Assembly: GCA_026981655.1 (NCBI GenBank)
Contig: JALSIJ010000267.1
Coordinates: 1-36,687, forward strand
DNA from: Rhizobiaceae bacterium
GTDB taxonomy: Bacteria > Pseudomonadota > Alphaproteobacteria > Rhizobiales > Rhizobiaceae
Length of the DNA stretch: 36,687 nucleotides
Direction: 5' to 3'
The notes beneath the pieces are model-generated. The model saw nothing but the letters and a program-made list of their open reading frames with translations, searched no databases and was not told where the DNA came from. A program made the translations under genes and the position numbers. Shown in pieces: positions 8,236 through 16,216 of the stretch (position 1 is its first letter; each line of letters opens with the position of its first letter).

Positions 8236-8343
8236 CCCTCCGTGGCAGGGCAAGCATTGCGTTTAGTGAGCGCACGTGTTTACGCGCAAGCGAACGACTA
8301 GGAAGCAATGTGCCAGCCAGTGAACGGACGGACGGCCGGAGGG
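8236..8343 (+). repeat. CCTCCGTGGCAGGGC palindromic repeat, occupied copy
   Basis: This 108-bp block is bounded by CCCTCCG (8236-8242) and CGGAGGG (8337-8343). It shares outer blocks with the minus-strand copy at 2401-2478: CCTCCGTGGCAGGGC at one side, and AGCCAGTGAACGGA with a CGGCCGGA tail at the other. The centre is a hairpin with GCATTGC and GCAATG arms. A complete 36-bp repeat (8265-8300) sits in its loop. The other copy has only a short loop at this place. Confidence 0.7.
8265..8300 (+). repeat. 36-bp repeat, copy 1 (nested)
   Basis: AGTGAGCGCACGTGTTTACG is followed by 16 more bases ending GAACGACTA. It matches 9656-9691 at 35 of 36 positions. A diverged reverse copy is at 10568-10599. 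Here it lies in the loop of another palindrome. Confidence 0.8.
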
Positions 8344-8403
8344 TTGAGCGGAAAAGAATACTCCCATATTGTCGACCATCGTATCATCAGATAGCATTGC
8401 CGC

Positions 8404-9660
8404 ATGCAAGATAAGGAAATATCGACAAAAAATACTAACTGGCCCGCAAATCACCCGCCGGAAGCCATTTCGCTTGAAGAACAGCGCAAGCTATGGCGGA
8501 TGAAATATGCCCAAAAAGATGTCGAGGCCGGCATCGAGGTTGATGATGATTTTGAGCCATTCAACCAGATCAATGATATGTTCACCCGTGCATTTTGGGA
8601 TGACACTATTCGCTCCAAAAAAACTGATGCGTTTTTCAACGGACACCGGGTTGCGGCAAATCCTCGAAAGGTGGAAGGTTTCCGCCAGCGTGATCTGGCC
8701 CTGCGCAATGCGGCATGGGCTGTTTCCAATGTGATTTCCTCACGCGGTATGAGCGAGGGTAAGCGTGAAGGTTTTCAGGCCCCTATTGAAGAGGGCGGCC
8801 CGATTGCGCCAGAAAAAATCGAGATTGAAGATCTTGACCGTCATACCGGTGAGATCAAGCGGATTGCAAAATTATTCGGTGCAGACCTTGTCGGCGTTAC
8901 TGATTATGACGAGCGCTGGCACTATTCCAAGCGGGTGGACACAAGAGATTTTAGTGAGGCGGATAGCGAACTGCCCGAAGGATTGAGTAGCGTTATCGTT
9001 ATGGGCCATGCGATGGACCATGATCTGGTCGCGACCTACCCGTCGGCGCTTGCCGGGGCCGCAACCGGTATGGAATATTCTCATGAGGTGGCAATCGTTG
9101 TGCAGCTGGTCACCTATATTCGCAATCTTGGCTATAACGCTGTTGGTTCGATGAATGATACGGCATTGGTTATACCCTATGCGGTGAAAGCCGGGCTTGG
9201 GGAATATGGCCGCAATCAAATGGTGATTACGCCTGAATTTGGCCCGCGTGTGCGGTTTTCAAAAATATTTACCGATATGCCGATAGCGCATGATCGCCCG
9301 CAGCCAAAAGGCGCGCGGGCGTTTTGTGATATTTGTACAAAATGTGCTGATGCCTGTCCGCCAAAAGCACTGCCCTTTGGTCCGCCTGAAAGCGGTGGAG
9401 AAAATCAATCCACCATCAGCGGAGTCAAAAAATGGTCGGCCAATTGTGAAAAATGCTTTGGCTATTGGGCAGCGATGGGAACTGATTGCGCTATTTGTAT
9501 GCGGGTTTGCCCGTTTAACCGGCCCTATGATGGCTGGAAGGATCAGCTGTTTTTGAAGCTTGCCTATAGTCGTTTTAGAAGGTTGGCGCTTTGGTGGGAC
9601 GATAAAAGTAGCCGGGCCGAGCGGGTTAAACCAAAAGCCTGGTGGGGGAATTTCAAGTGA
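8404..9660 (+). CDS. RdhA/QueG-like cobalamin iron-sulfur protein
   Basis: A 418-residue protein resembling the catalytic domain of reductive dehalogenases and the related epoxyqueuosine reductase QueG, enzymes that use corrinoid and two 4Fe-4S clusters. The first cluster motif is Cys308-x2-Cys311-x2-Cys314-x3-Cys318-Pro. The second is Cys348, Cys351, Cys362, Cys365 and Cys369-Pro, with the long inserted loop typical of RdhA. The AGLGEYGRNQMVITPEFGPRVR segment matches the cobalamin-binding region of both families. There is no twin-arginine signal peptide and no membrane anchor gene beside it, so it is probably a cytoplasmic protein and its substrate is unknown. No strong ribosome site precedes the ATG; the gene stands alone. 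Its TGA stop lies inside a 36-bp repeat. A QueG role is less likely because of the long N-terminal extension and RdhA-type second motif. Confidence 0.8.
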   Translation: MQDKEISTKNTNWPANHPPEAISLEEQRKLWRMKYAQKDVEAGIEVDDDFEPFNQINDMFTRAFWDDTIRSKKTDAFFNGHRVAANPRKVEGFRQRDLALRNAAWAVSNVISSRGMSEGKREGFQAPIEEGGPIAPEKIEIEDLDRHTGEIKRIAKLFGADLVGVTDYDERWHYSKRVDTRDFSEADSELPEGLSSVIVMGHAMDHDLVATYPSALAGAATGMEYSHEVAIVVQLVTYIRNLGYNAVGSMNDTALVIPYAVKAGLGEYGRNQMVITPEFGPRVRFSKIFTDMPIAHDRPQPKGARAFCDICTKCADACPPKALPFGPPESGGENQSTISGVKKWSANCEKCFGYWAAMGTDCAICMRVCPFNRPYDGWKDQLFLKLAYSRFRRLALWWDDKSSRAERVKPKAWWGNFK

Positions 9661-9691
9661 GCGCACGCGTTTACGCGCAAGCGAACGACTA
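9656..9691 (+). repeat. 36-bp repeat, copy 2 (supplies a stop codon)
   Basis: This copy is identical to 8265-8300 except for one base. The TGA stop codon of the RdhA-like gene (9658-9660) is formed by bases 3-5 of the element, so the reading frame ends inside the repeat. Confidence 0.8.
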
Positions 9692-9714
9692 AAAAGGGGA
9701 GTGAAATTTTGGAC

Positions 9715-9751
9715 AAAAAAAGACCGGCCTTTACGCAATACATGGCCGGTC
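9715..9751 (-). terminator. Intrinsic terminator, minus strand
   Basis: GACCGGCC (9722-9729) and GGCCGGTC (9744-9751) form a perfect 8-bp stem with a 14-base loop. On the minus strand it is followed by seven T residues (A run at 9715-9721). On the plus strand no T run follows, so the signal points to minus-strand transcription. No minus-strand protein gene lies close upstream. The nearest, the Bax-inhibitor gene, ends at 10736 and has its own terminator. Confidence 0.8.
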
Positions 9752-9905
9752 AATAGGTTCTTGTAAGAGACTATTTTGTCTCTAAATAAGATGTAACCTT
9801 TAAAGAGTTGGTCCGGTTCAACAAAGCACCTTGAGGGGCTGGGGGGCTGTGATACAAGGTGTGGTTAAACCGGACCGTCTGAGGCAACAAACACAGAATG
9901 ACGAT
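9715..9905 (-). ncRNA. Candidate small RNA with C-rich loop
   Basis: In the gap 9692-10094 the minus strand shows three hairpins in a row. The first is long: outer stem GGTCCGGTT / AACCGGACC (9868-9876 with 9810-9818), inner stem CACCTTG / CAAGGTG (9855-9861 with 9827-9833), and a terminal loop rich in C (CCCCCCAGCCCCTC). The second is small, AGAGAC / GTCTCT (9766-9783). The third is the intrinsic terminator. This order is typical of a bacterial regulatory RNA, and the C-rich loop could pair with Shine-Dalgarno sequences. A -35-like CTTGTC lies upstream but the -10 is weak, so the 5' end is uncertain. I did not recognise a known family. Open frames across it are short and show no protein features. 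Confidence 0.55.
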
Positions 9906-10094
9906 TAAAGGTGACCGCACCGAGACAAGATTGCGGCAACAATGTGATAAGTTTGAAATATTTATCACGCATTACAACGAATTTGTAAAAATCCGTGATA
10001 ACGCAAGTAGGTGCTTCAATGGCACATAGCCACTTGCATTGGTGGCGCTTGCGCGACACTATACACTAAAAGTGGCCTTATCTAAAGGGAATAT

Positions 10095-10562
10095 ATGTCT
10101 GAAATCGCGGAAAACAAGGCTCAATATTATAAAACCGGGAAACTAATTTCGTTTAAACGACGTGTCGCTGAAAATAATATTTCTTCGCAAGCACATTCAT
10201 CCGCCAAAAGGGTTGTTATCCAAACCTCAAATGCGCAAGTGGCAGCCCATACAGAGCAGCCTTCTCAAATTATGTTTGATCGGCGTGAGCTTAATGAAAT
10301 TCTGCGGATATACGGGTTTAAAGTTATAGCCGGAGAATGGCGGGATTACGCGATTGATCATTTGAAAGACAAGGCGGTTTTTTCAGTATTCAGAAAATCA
10401 AGTGAAGTCGCCCTTTACCGGATCGAAAAATGTCCAAAGCTTTCGCGCAAACAGGGGACTTATAGTGTGCTTACTGTTGCTGGCGTGGTGCTAAAGCGCG
10501 GCTCAGATCTACGCCAGGTATTGCGGGTATTTGAGAAGAAAACCAAATTGCGGATACTTTAG
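10095..10562 (+). CDS. DUF2794 protein
   Basis: A 155-residue protein of the DUF2794 family, which is widespread in alphaproteobacteria and has no assigned function. The first 60 or so residues are low in conserved features. The conserved domain starts at IMFDRRELNEILRIYG and includes GEWRDYAIDHLKDKAVFSVFR, LYRIEKCPKLSRKQGTYSV and the closing LKRGSDLRQVLRVFEKK. No signal peptide or membrane segment is seen, so it is probably cytoplasmic. AAAGGGA precedes the ATG as ribosome site, and a -10-like TATACA is present at 10060-10065. It stands alone between the candidate small RNA and a diverged copy of the 36-bp repeat, which begins about five bases after its stop. Confidence 0.88.
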   Translation: MSEIAENKAQYYKTGKLISFKRRVAENNISSQAHSSAKRVVIQTSNAQVAAHTEQPSQIMFDRRELNEILRIYGFKVIAGEWRDYAIDHLKDKAVFSVFRKSSEVALYRIEKCPKLSRKQGTYSVLTVAGVVLKRGSDLRQVLRVFEKKTKLRIL

Positions 10563-10567
10563 TTCCC

Positions 10568-10599
10568 CGTTTGCTTGCGCGTATACACGTGGGCTTACT
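10568..10599 (-). repeat. 36-bp repeat, diverged copy 3
   Basis: The reverse complement reads AGTAAGCCCACGTGTATACG, then CGCAAGCAAACG, and aligns with the two other copies with a few changes. It lies between the DUF2794 stop and the shared terminator. Confidence 0.6.
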
Positions 10600-10681
10600 T
10601 GATGCCCTACGCGCGATTGCTTTTTAGGTGATCCAAATCTTGCGAGACTTCGCCACGTGCGATTTGAATTGATAAATACAA

Positions 10682-10711
10682 AAACGGCGCCCTTTAAAAA
10701 GAGCGCCGTTT
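10682..10711. terminator. Bidirectional terminator
   Basis: AAACGGCGC (10682-10690) and GCGCCGTTT (10703-10711) form a 9-bp stem. The hairpin is flanked by A and T runs on both sides, so it can end the minus-strand Bax-inhibitor transcript (stop at 10736) and the plus-strand DUF2794 transcript. Confidence 0.8.
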
Positions 10712-10735
10712 GGATTTTCATATCGTCATTAATTG

Positions 10736-11473
10736 TTAGTCGCGATTGCCCATGAAGCTGAGCAGGAACAAGAACAGATTGACGAAATCCAGATAGAGGC
10801 TCAATGCACCCATAATGGTTGCACGGGCCATCATTTCTCCGTCGTGAGAAACCTGATCATACATGTTTTTGATGCGCTGTGTATCATAGGCCACAAGACC
10901 GGCGAAAATCAGAACGCCAATCACGTTAATGGCAAATGCCATTGCGCTTGAAGCCAAGAAGATGTTGACCACGGATGCAATGATTATGCCGAACAGGCCC
11001 ATCATCAGGAATGATCCCATCGCAGACAGGCTGCGCTTGGTTGTGTAGCCATATAGGCTAAGGGATGCGAATGATGCAGCGGTTACAAAGAATGTCTGCG
11101 CGATGCTGCCGCCGGTATAAACCAGAAAGATGGATGAAAGAGATATACCCATTACGGCAGCAAATGCCCAGAAAACCATTTGCGCGGTGCTGGTTCTAAG
11201 CTTGTTGATGCCAAATGACAGTACAAGGATAAATGCCAAAGGCGCCAGCATGACAACCCATTTTACCGGAGTGTTGTAAAGCATATTGGCAAAAGATGGA
11301 TTGCTCATTGCATAATTAGCGGTGAACAATGCTGTTACGCCGGTTAGGCCGACAGCCAGTGCCATATAGTTGTAGATACGCAACATATAGGAGCGCAGGC
11401 CCTCGTCGATTTCGACTTGTGAGCGACCAGCGGCCATACCTCGTTGTGTATTAATATTTTGATAGTCAGCCAT
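10736..11473 (-). CDS. Bax inhibitor-1/YccA family membrane protein
   Basis: A 245-residue inner-membrane protein with about seven hydrophobic segments, starting near residue 35 after a soluble N-terminus. Its length and pattern match the bacterial BI-1/YccA family. Members act as calcium or proton leak proteins or modulate membrane proteases, and the role here is not known. The segment FAGLVAYDTQRIKNMYDQ in the last third is a family signature, and its Asp residues form part of the pH-sensing pair in characterised members. GAGAGGG precedes the ATG. The gene is transcribed alone, ends before a strong terminator, and has a promoter-like TTGTTA-N17-CATATT upstream on its own strand (11555-11583). 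Confidence 0.92.
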   Translation of the reverse strand: MADYQNINTQRGMAAGRSQVEIDEGLRSYMLRIYNYMALAVGLTGVTALFTANYAMSNPSFANMLYNTPVKWVVMLAPLAFILVLSFGINKLRTSTAQMVFWAFAAVMGISLSSIFLVYTGGSIAQTFFVTAASFASLSLYGYTTKRSLSAMGSFLMMGLFGIIIASVVNIFLASSAMAFAINVIGVLIFAGLVAYDTQRIKNMYDQVSHDGEMMARATIMGALSLYLDFVNLFLFLLSFMGNRD

Positions 11474-11516
11474 TAGACCCTCTCGTTACGTTGATCGCAA
11501 TTATTAAGTTTATTGG

Positions 11517-11541
11517 TTGTAATCCACGTTTTGGATCACAA
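11517..11541. promoter_or_regulatory. Palindrome upstream of the Bax-inhibitor gene
   Basis: TTGTAATCCA (11517-11526) and TGGATCACAA (11532-11541) are inverted repeats with one mismatch and a five-base spacer. The site lies between the promoter-like hexamers (11555-11583) and the start codon of the Bax-inhibitor gene, where an operator or leader hairpin could act. Confidence 0.35.
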
Positions 11542-11673
11542 TCCACTTGCACTCAATATGAGGATTAATTCTGCCAGTAACAAGACCCTTATATTAAAGG
11601 TTGTTAATTTTGGCTTATTTTATCGCGGTTTAACGCAATTTTTTGCCAGTTTGGGCCTGATACCGTCGAAATT

Positions 11674-14259
11674 TTAAAGATTTCGCAGCACGGGTGCTGC
11701 TTTTTGTCCCAATATGCGCCAGGTGCCAATCAGCCCAAACCCAACGGTTAGAACCAGCGCTATGACAACGGTTCCAATGGCAACTTCGGGCAGGAACATT
11801 GCGGTGAATCCCATAATCTTTGAGATAACAAACCAGCTGGCAAGCGCGCCGGTCAGGATGGCAAAAATTGCGGTGGCCATTCCCAAAATCAGATATTCCA
11901 GGGTGAAGGCGGAAATCAACATTTTGCGGGTGGCACCGAGAGTTTTTAACACAATCGAATCGTGAACTCGGGCAGTATTGCCGGCGGCAAGCGCGCCCCC
12001 AAGCACAAGAACCGATGCCACCAGTGCGAGCGCTGCAGCGGCACGAATAGCGGTTGCCAACTGGCCGATCAGCCCGTTGATGGTGTTTAGGGCATCTCGA
12101 ACCCGGACAGTGGTGACGGTCGGAAACTTGTTGGTGACAATACGAAGAATTTCCGCATCGCGTTTACTGGTTTGTTCAATTGTCTGGTTTTTATCTTTCA
12201 GCTGCATGGTGGCCAAATGGGCGTGCGGAGCACCGGCAAAGGTGTTGGGAGAAAATACCATGACAAAGTTGATCGACAGGCTTTGCCATTCCACATTGCG
12301 CAGATTGGCAATGCGAGCGGTAATATTGCGCCCCAGCACATTAACGGTTACCCGGTCACCAACTTTTAAATAAAGTTCGCCTGCTTCCTCAGCTGAAAAT
12401 GAAACCAGCGGTTCACCGCTATAATTTTCATCCCACCATTTACCATCGGCAATCGACGAATTCACTGGTAATTCGGCGGAATAGGTTAGGCCGCGATCAC
12501 CACGTAGAACCCACCTGCCACTTTCTTTAACATCGGCTTTTTCGGCCGGGGTTTCATTGAGGGTGATAATGCGGCCGCGCAACATTGGCACGGTTTGAAT
12601 ATCAGCCTCCGGTATATTGGTTTTCATAAACTGGCTGAATGCATCAAGTTCAGTATTTTGAATATCAACAAAGAAAAAATCCGGGGCTTTTTCCGGGATG
12701 TTTCCTGATATCTGTTGGCGAAGATTGCCGTCGATCAGGGCAAGGGCAACCAGCAGCGCAAGGCCCAACCCAAGCGATAAAACCACCGATTGAGTAAGCG
12801 AGCCGGGTCGATGGATGTTGCCAAGAGCCATGCGCAGACCGGGCGACTTTACCCGTGGTGCCCGTTTGGCAAGCCATTGAATGAGCATGGCGACCAGTCG
12901 TAACATAATAAATGCAAACAGGATGGCACCAACAAATACCATTGCAATCATTCGCTGTTCGGCAAAATATATGGCAAGGCCAGCCAGTGCCAATATCAGT
13001 GAAAGCATGATCAGAATATAGATCGGGCGGGGCCAAATTCCGCTGCTGCGCTCATTTTCGCGAAAAAGTGCCGTTGCCGGAATATCGCGGGCCTGCGCCA
13101 GCGGCCAGATTGCAAATGCGAGCGATGCCAACAACCCGTAAACGGCCCCAAGCGCCAAAGCATCTGGATAGAATGCAGCACTGCTGCCAACCGGAATAAT
13201 GCCCGCAAGGGCGACCTTGGCAATAAAGGGCATGGCAGCCCCGATGATCAGGCCTATAAATATGCCGACAAAGGCAAGCAGCATGATTTGTAAAAGATAG
13301 ACGGCGAACACAAATTTTGCCGGTGCGCCGAGAGATTTAAATGAGGCGATGACCTGGCGTTTGCCATCGAGATAGGCGCGAATAGCATTGGCGACGCCAA
13401 CCCCGCCGACGATTAAAGCGGTTAGGCCAACAAGGGTGAGAAATTGTGAAAATCGATCTATGCTGCGTGATAGGGCTGGAGCCGCATTTGAGCGCGAGCG
13501 AATGCGCCAGCCGGCATCAGGAAAATCTTTACGGGCGTTATCAATGATCCGGGTGAGGTTTTCGTCCGATGGCTCATTGAGTAATAACCGGTATGACCAG
13601 CCAATCAGGCTGCCCGGCTGTACCAGCCCGCTTTGTTTTAAGGCCGCATGGCTGATGAGGATTTTTGGGCCAAAGCCAACACCATCTCCAACCCGATCGG
13701 GTTCGTTTTCGATTGTGCCGGTAATGGAAATCTCACGCGATCCAAGCTTGATTTTGTCACCGATTTTCAGGCCCAGTCGATCCAGCAGCAAGGGGTCGAC
13801 GATGGCCTGATTATCGTTTGCTGTAAGTGCTGTTGCCGCTTCAGGCGGGTTTGAAATGAGTGAACCATGCAATGGATAGGCTTTATCCACGGCCTTGACC
13901 TCAACCAAAACCTGGTCGGAGCCATCGGGCAATCTTGCCATAGCGCGCATTTTGCCGATGGTTGAGGTCGCGCCAAAGCTCTTGATAAAGGCAATTTCAT
14001 CCGAGCTGAATTGGCGCTGATTTAGGGAAAAGGCAATGTCGCCGCCCAAAATTCCCTTACCCTCTGCCGCGATGCCGCTGGTGATCGAGCGAGCGACCGA
14101 GTTCACACCAGAAATTGCGCCAACGCCAAGCGCAATACAGGCAAGAAAAATATAAAAGCCACGAAGCCCGGCGCGCAATTCGCGCAATGCAAAGCGTAAG
14201 GCAAGTGACAGGTTTGCACCGTTGGAGCTAAAAAATGTGTGGTTGTTTGCGGCACTCAT
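11674..14259 (-). CDS. YbbP-type ABC transporter permease
   Basis: An 861-residue permease of the FtsX/MacB superfamily, YbbP type. After a short cytoplasmic N-terminus (LRFALRELRAGLRGFYIFLACIALGVGAI) comes the first membrane segment and a large periplasmic domain, then a membrane bundle around residues 275-470, a second periplasmic domain, and a final three-segment FtsX domain near the C-terminus. In E. coli the equivalent pair lies beside tesA, as here; the transported substrate is unproven, with lipid-like or lysophospholipid substrates suggested by the esterase neighbour. The ATG overlaps the stop of the ATPase gene by four bases (ATGA), so the two are co-translated. Length and domain order are normal. 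Confidence 0.92.
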   Translation of the reverse strand: MSAANNHTFFSSNGANLSLALRFALRELRAGLRGFYIFLACIALGVGAISGVNSVARSITSGIAAEGKGILGGDIAFSLNQRQFSSDEIAFIKSFGATSTIGKMRAMARLPDGSDQVLVEVKAVDKAYPLHGSLISNPPEAATALTANDNQAIVDPLLLDRLGLKIGDKIKLGSREISITGTIENEPDRVGDGVGFGPKILISHAALKQSGLVQPGSLIGWSYRLLLNEPSDENLTRIIDNARKDFPDAGWRIRSRSNAAPALSRSIDRFSQFLTLVGLTALIVGGVGVANAIRAYLDGKRQVIASFKSLGAPAKFVFAVYLLQIMLLAFVGIFIGLIIGAAMPFIAKVALAGIIPVGSSAAFYPDALALGAVYGLLASLAFAIWPLAQARDIPATALFRENERSSGIWPRPIYILIMLSLILALAGLAIYFAEQRMIAMVFVGAILFAFIMLRLVAMLIQWLAKRAPRVKSPGLRMALGNIHRPGSLTQSVVLSLGLGLALLVALALIDGNLRQQISGNIPEKAPDFFFVDIQNTELDAFSQFMKTNIPEADIQTVPMLRGRIITLNETPAEKADVKESGRWVLRGDRGLTYSAELPVNSSIADGKWWDENYSGEPLVSFSAEEAGELYLKVGDRVTVNVLGRNITARIANLRNVEWQSLSINFVMVFSPNTFAGAPHAHLATMQLKDKNQTIEQTSKRDAEILRIVTNKFPTVTTVRVRDALNTINGLIGQLATAIRAAAALALVASVLVLGGALAAGNTARVHDSIVLKTLGATRKMLISAFTLEYLILGMATAIFAILTGALASWFVISKIMGFTAMFLPEVAIGTVVIALVLTVGFGLIGTWRILGQKAAPVLRNL

Positions 14260-14972
14260 TGGGCAGCCTGGGATTTGGATTCAGCCAGCGGCGCAGCGTT
14301 TTCAATCTCGCCCGAGCGCACCTGCAACACCCGCTCGCAGCGAGAAGCCAGACCACTATCGTGGGTAACCAAGACCAGGGTCATGCCGCGCTGTTTTTGT
14401 TCCTGAAACAACAGATCTGCAATTTGCCCACCGGTGGTTTCATCCAGATTACCGGTCGGTTCATCGGCAATCAGAATTTTGGGCTGTGGGGCAAGCGCCC
14501 TTGCCATTGCCACCCGTTGTTGCTCGCCACCTGACATTTGCGCTGGATAATGGGACAGGCGCTCGCCAAGTCCAACGGCATTCAATTCAAATTCAGCGCG
14601 TTCAAACGCATCATCTCTTCCAGCAAGTTCTAGCGGTACGGCAACATTTTCAAGCGCGGTCATATTGGGAATGAGATGGAAGGATTGAAATACGATGCCA
14701 ATATTCTTGCCGCGAAAGGCTGCCAGATCATCTTCGTTGAGATTGGAGAAATTTTCGCCTGCAAGCGAAATTGAGCCCTCGTCGATGCGTTCAAGCCCGG
14801 CCATCACCATTAATAGCGTCGATTTACCAGACCCGGAAGGCCCGACAATGCCAACCGATTCCCCCTCTTCAATTGCAAGGCTGACGCCTTTCAAAACGTG
14901 CACTTTTGAGGCACCGTTGCCAAGAGTCAGGTGGACCTGATCAAGTTTAATTGCGGGAATGTTTGCTTGCAT
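14256..14972 (-). CDS. YbbA-type ABC transporter ATPase
   Basis: A 238-residue ATP-binding subunit of the LolD/MacB-like group. It has Walker [10 protein letters not shown] (residues 44-52), a Q-loop (VFQSF), the signature MSGGEQQR (M in place of the usual L), Walker [13 protein letters not shown] and the switch histidine in LVTHD. It powers the YbbP-type permease encoded next, with which it overlaps by four bases. The start codon is only 30 bp from the annotated start of the divergent esterase gene, so promoters for the two directions must lie in or near each other's leader. The last 20 residues are an unremarkable tail. Confidence 0.94.
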   Translation of the reverse strand: MQANIPAIKLDQVHLTLGNGASKVHVLKGVSLAIEEGESVGIVGPSGSGKSTLLMVMAGLERIDEGSISLAGENFSNLNEDDLAAFRGKNIGIVFQSFHLIPNMTALENVAVPLELAGRDDAFERAEFELNAVGLGERLSHYPAQMSGGEQQRVAMARALAPQPKILIADEPTGNLDETTGGQIADLLFQEQKQRGMTLVLVTHDSGLASRCERVLQVRSGEIENAAPLAESKSQAAQ

Positions 14973-15002
14973 ATTGATCTATCTCGGCGCATCTAAATCG
15001 AA

Positions 15003-15728
15003 ATGCACCCTTTAGAGGGATATTCATCACCATATGGTCATGGTCACACAGGATTCAATTCGGGAATAGCCACATTGTTGTTAAGAAATGTAAAGTTAAA
15101 CCTAATTTCAATCGGGTTCGCACAGATTGTTGGCCTTTTTTTTGTTTTGGCAGCCTATGCTGAAACGCCAAAAATTGTGGTGCTGGGCGATAGTCTGGTG
15201 GCGGGTTATCAATTGCCGCCGGGGGAAGGGTTTCCCGAGCAATTGCAACTGGCCCTGACTGCCCGCAATATTGATGTGAAAATTATCGGGGCCGGTGTTT
15301 CGGGTGATACAACAAGCGGCGGGCTGGCGCGGCTCGATTGGTCGGTGCCGGAAGATGTTGACGGTGTCATTTTGGAGCTTGGTGCCAATGATGCAATGCG
15401 TGGCCTGCCTTTTGCATTGGCCGGAAAAAACCTTGATACGATGATTGCCCGACTGAAGGCACGTAAAATTGCGGTGTTTCTGGCTGGAATGCGCGCACCG
15501 CCCAATATGGGTGAGGATTATCAAAAGGGTTTTGATGCGATCTATCCGGCTTTGGCAAAAAAGCACAATGTGATGCTTTATCCGTTTTTTCTTGACGGGG
15601 TTGCGGCCAATCCGGCGCTTAATTTGAGTGATGGAATTCACCCCAATAAAAAGGGCATCGCCATGATGATTGAGCGGATTTTACCCCATGTGGAGCGGTT
15701 TATTAAGGGCCTGAAAATTCGGAATTAG
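15003..15728 (+). CDS. tesA: TesA-type SGNH esterase (arylesterase/lysophospholipase)
   Basis: An exported SGNH hydrolase of the TesA group, which cleaves thioesters, aryl esters and lysophospholipids in the periplasm. The four blocks are present: GDSL with the nucleophile Ser64, the GVSGDTT glycine block, GAND, and DGIHPN with the catalytic Asp and His. The hydrophobic signal sequence runs to about residue 53 (LAAYA then ETP). From the ATG the n-region is unusually long (about 30 residues) and has no ribosome site; an in-frame TTG at 15075 with CGGGA upstream would give a normal signal peptide and may be the true start. The neighbouring ABC pair matches the E. coli tesA-ybbAB arrangement. 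Its stop overlaps the convergent phosphatase gene by three bases of shared end. Confidence 0.9.
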   Translation: MHPLEGYSSPYGHGHTGFNSGIATLLLRNVKLNLISIGFAQIVGLFFVLAAYAETPKIVVLGDSLVAGYQLPPGEGFPEQLQLALTARNIDVKIIGAGVSGDTTSGGLARLDWSVPEDVDGVILELGANDAMRGLPFALAGKNLDTMIARLKARKIAVFLAGMRAPPNMGEDYQKGFDAIYPALAKKHNVMLYPFFLDGVAANPALNLSDGIHPNKKGIAMMIERILPHVERFIKGLKIRN

Positions 15729-16213
15729 CCATTCAATTTTGCGAGTAGCGCGTTGGAGGCCCTAAATACCATTTGATATACCTGCTCAAACCCATCCGCG
15801 GCTTCCATATAATAGGGGTCTGGCACTTCGATATTCTGGCCAAGTGCATAGTCCATGAACATCACTATTTTAGCGTCGGCATCATTTGGCATAATCGCTT
15901 CCACGTTTCGAACATTGGAATGATCCATGCAGATGATCAGGTCGAAAGTGTAAAAATCATCTGGTGAGATTTGGCGACAGCGCTGGGCGGAAATATCTGT
16001 TCCGTGGTGATTTGCTGTCTCAATCATGCGGGCATCAGGTGGGTTGCCAATATGCCATGAACCGGTGGCGGCTGAATCAATTTGGAATTTATCTGACTTG
16101 CCTGATGTTTCAACAACATGGCGAAATACCCCTTCAGCCAGTGGAGAGCGGCAGATATTACCCAAACATACAAATAATATTGCAGTCTTTGAATTTGCTG
16201 CGGTCGTAGGCAT
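15725..16213 (-). CDS. Low-molecular-weight protein tyrosine phosphatase
   Basis: A 162-residue cytoplasmic phosphatase of the LMW-PTP family. The phosphate loop CLGNICRS spans Cys16 (nucleophile) to Arg22 and Ser23, and the general acid lies in the VPDPYY segment near residue 135. The DSAATGSWHIG and PDARM segments also match. In many bacteria such enzymes act on tyrosine kinases of polysaccharide export, but arsenate-reductase or general phosphatase roles are possible and no kinase gene is in view. GGAAATCAA before the ATG is a fair ribosome site and is part of an inverted repeat with the next divergent gene. Its 3' end overlaps the esterase gene tail to tail. Confidence 0.92.
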   Translation of the reverse strand: MPTTAANSKTAILFVCLGNICRSPLAEGVFRHVVETSGKSDKFQIDSAATGSWHIGNPPDARMIETANHHGTDISAQRCRQISPDDFYTFDLIICMDHSNVRNVEAIMPNDADAKIVMFMDYALGQNIEVPDPYYMEAADGFEQVYQMVFRASNALLAKLNG

Positions 16214-16216
16214 TTG

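Noticed and set aside
9771-10059. Two short minus-strand open frames
   Set aside because: They overlap the structured RNA candidate, have no recognisable domain, and the hairpins explain the sequence better.
10682-10711. Possible small RNA around the hairpin after DUF2794
   Set aside because: The hairpin is placed exactly as a shared terminator for two convergent genes and needs no other explanation.
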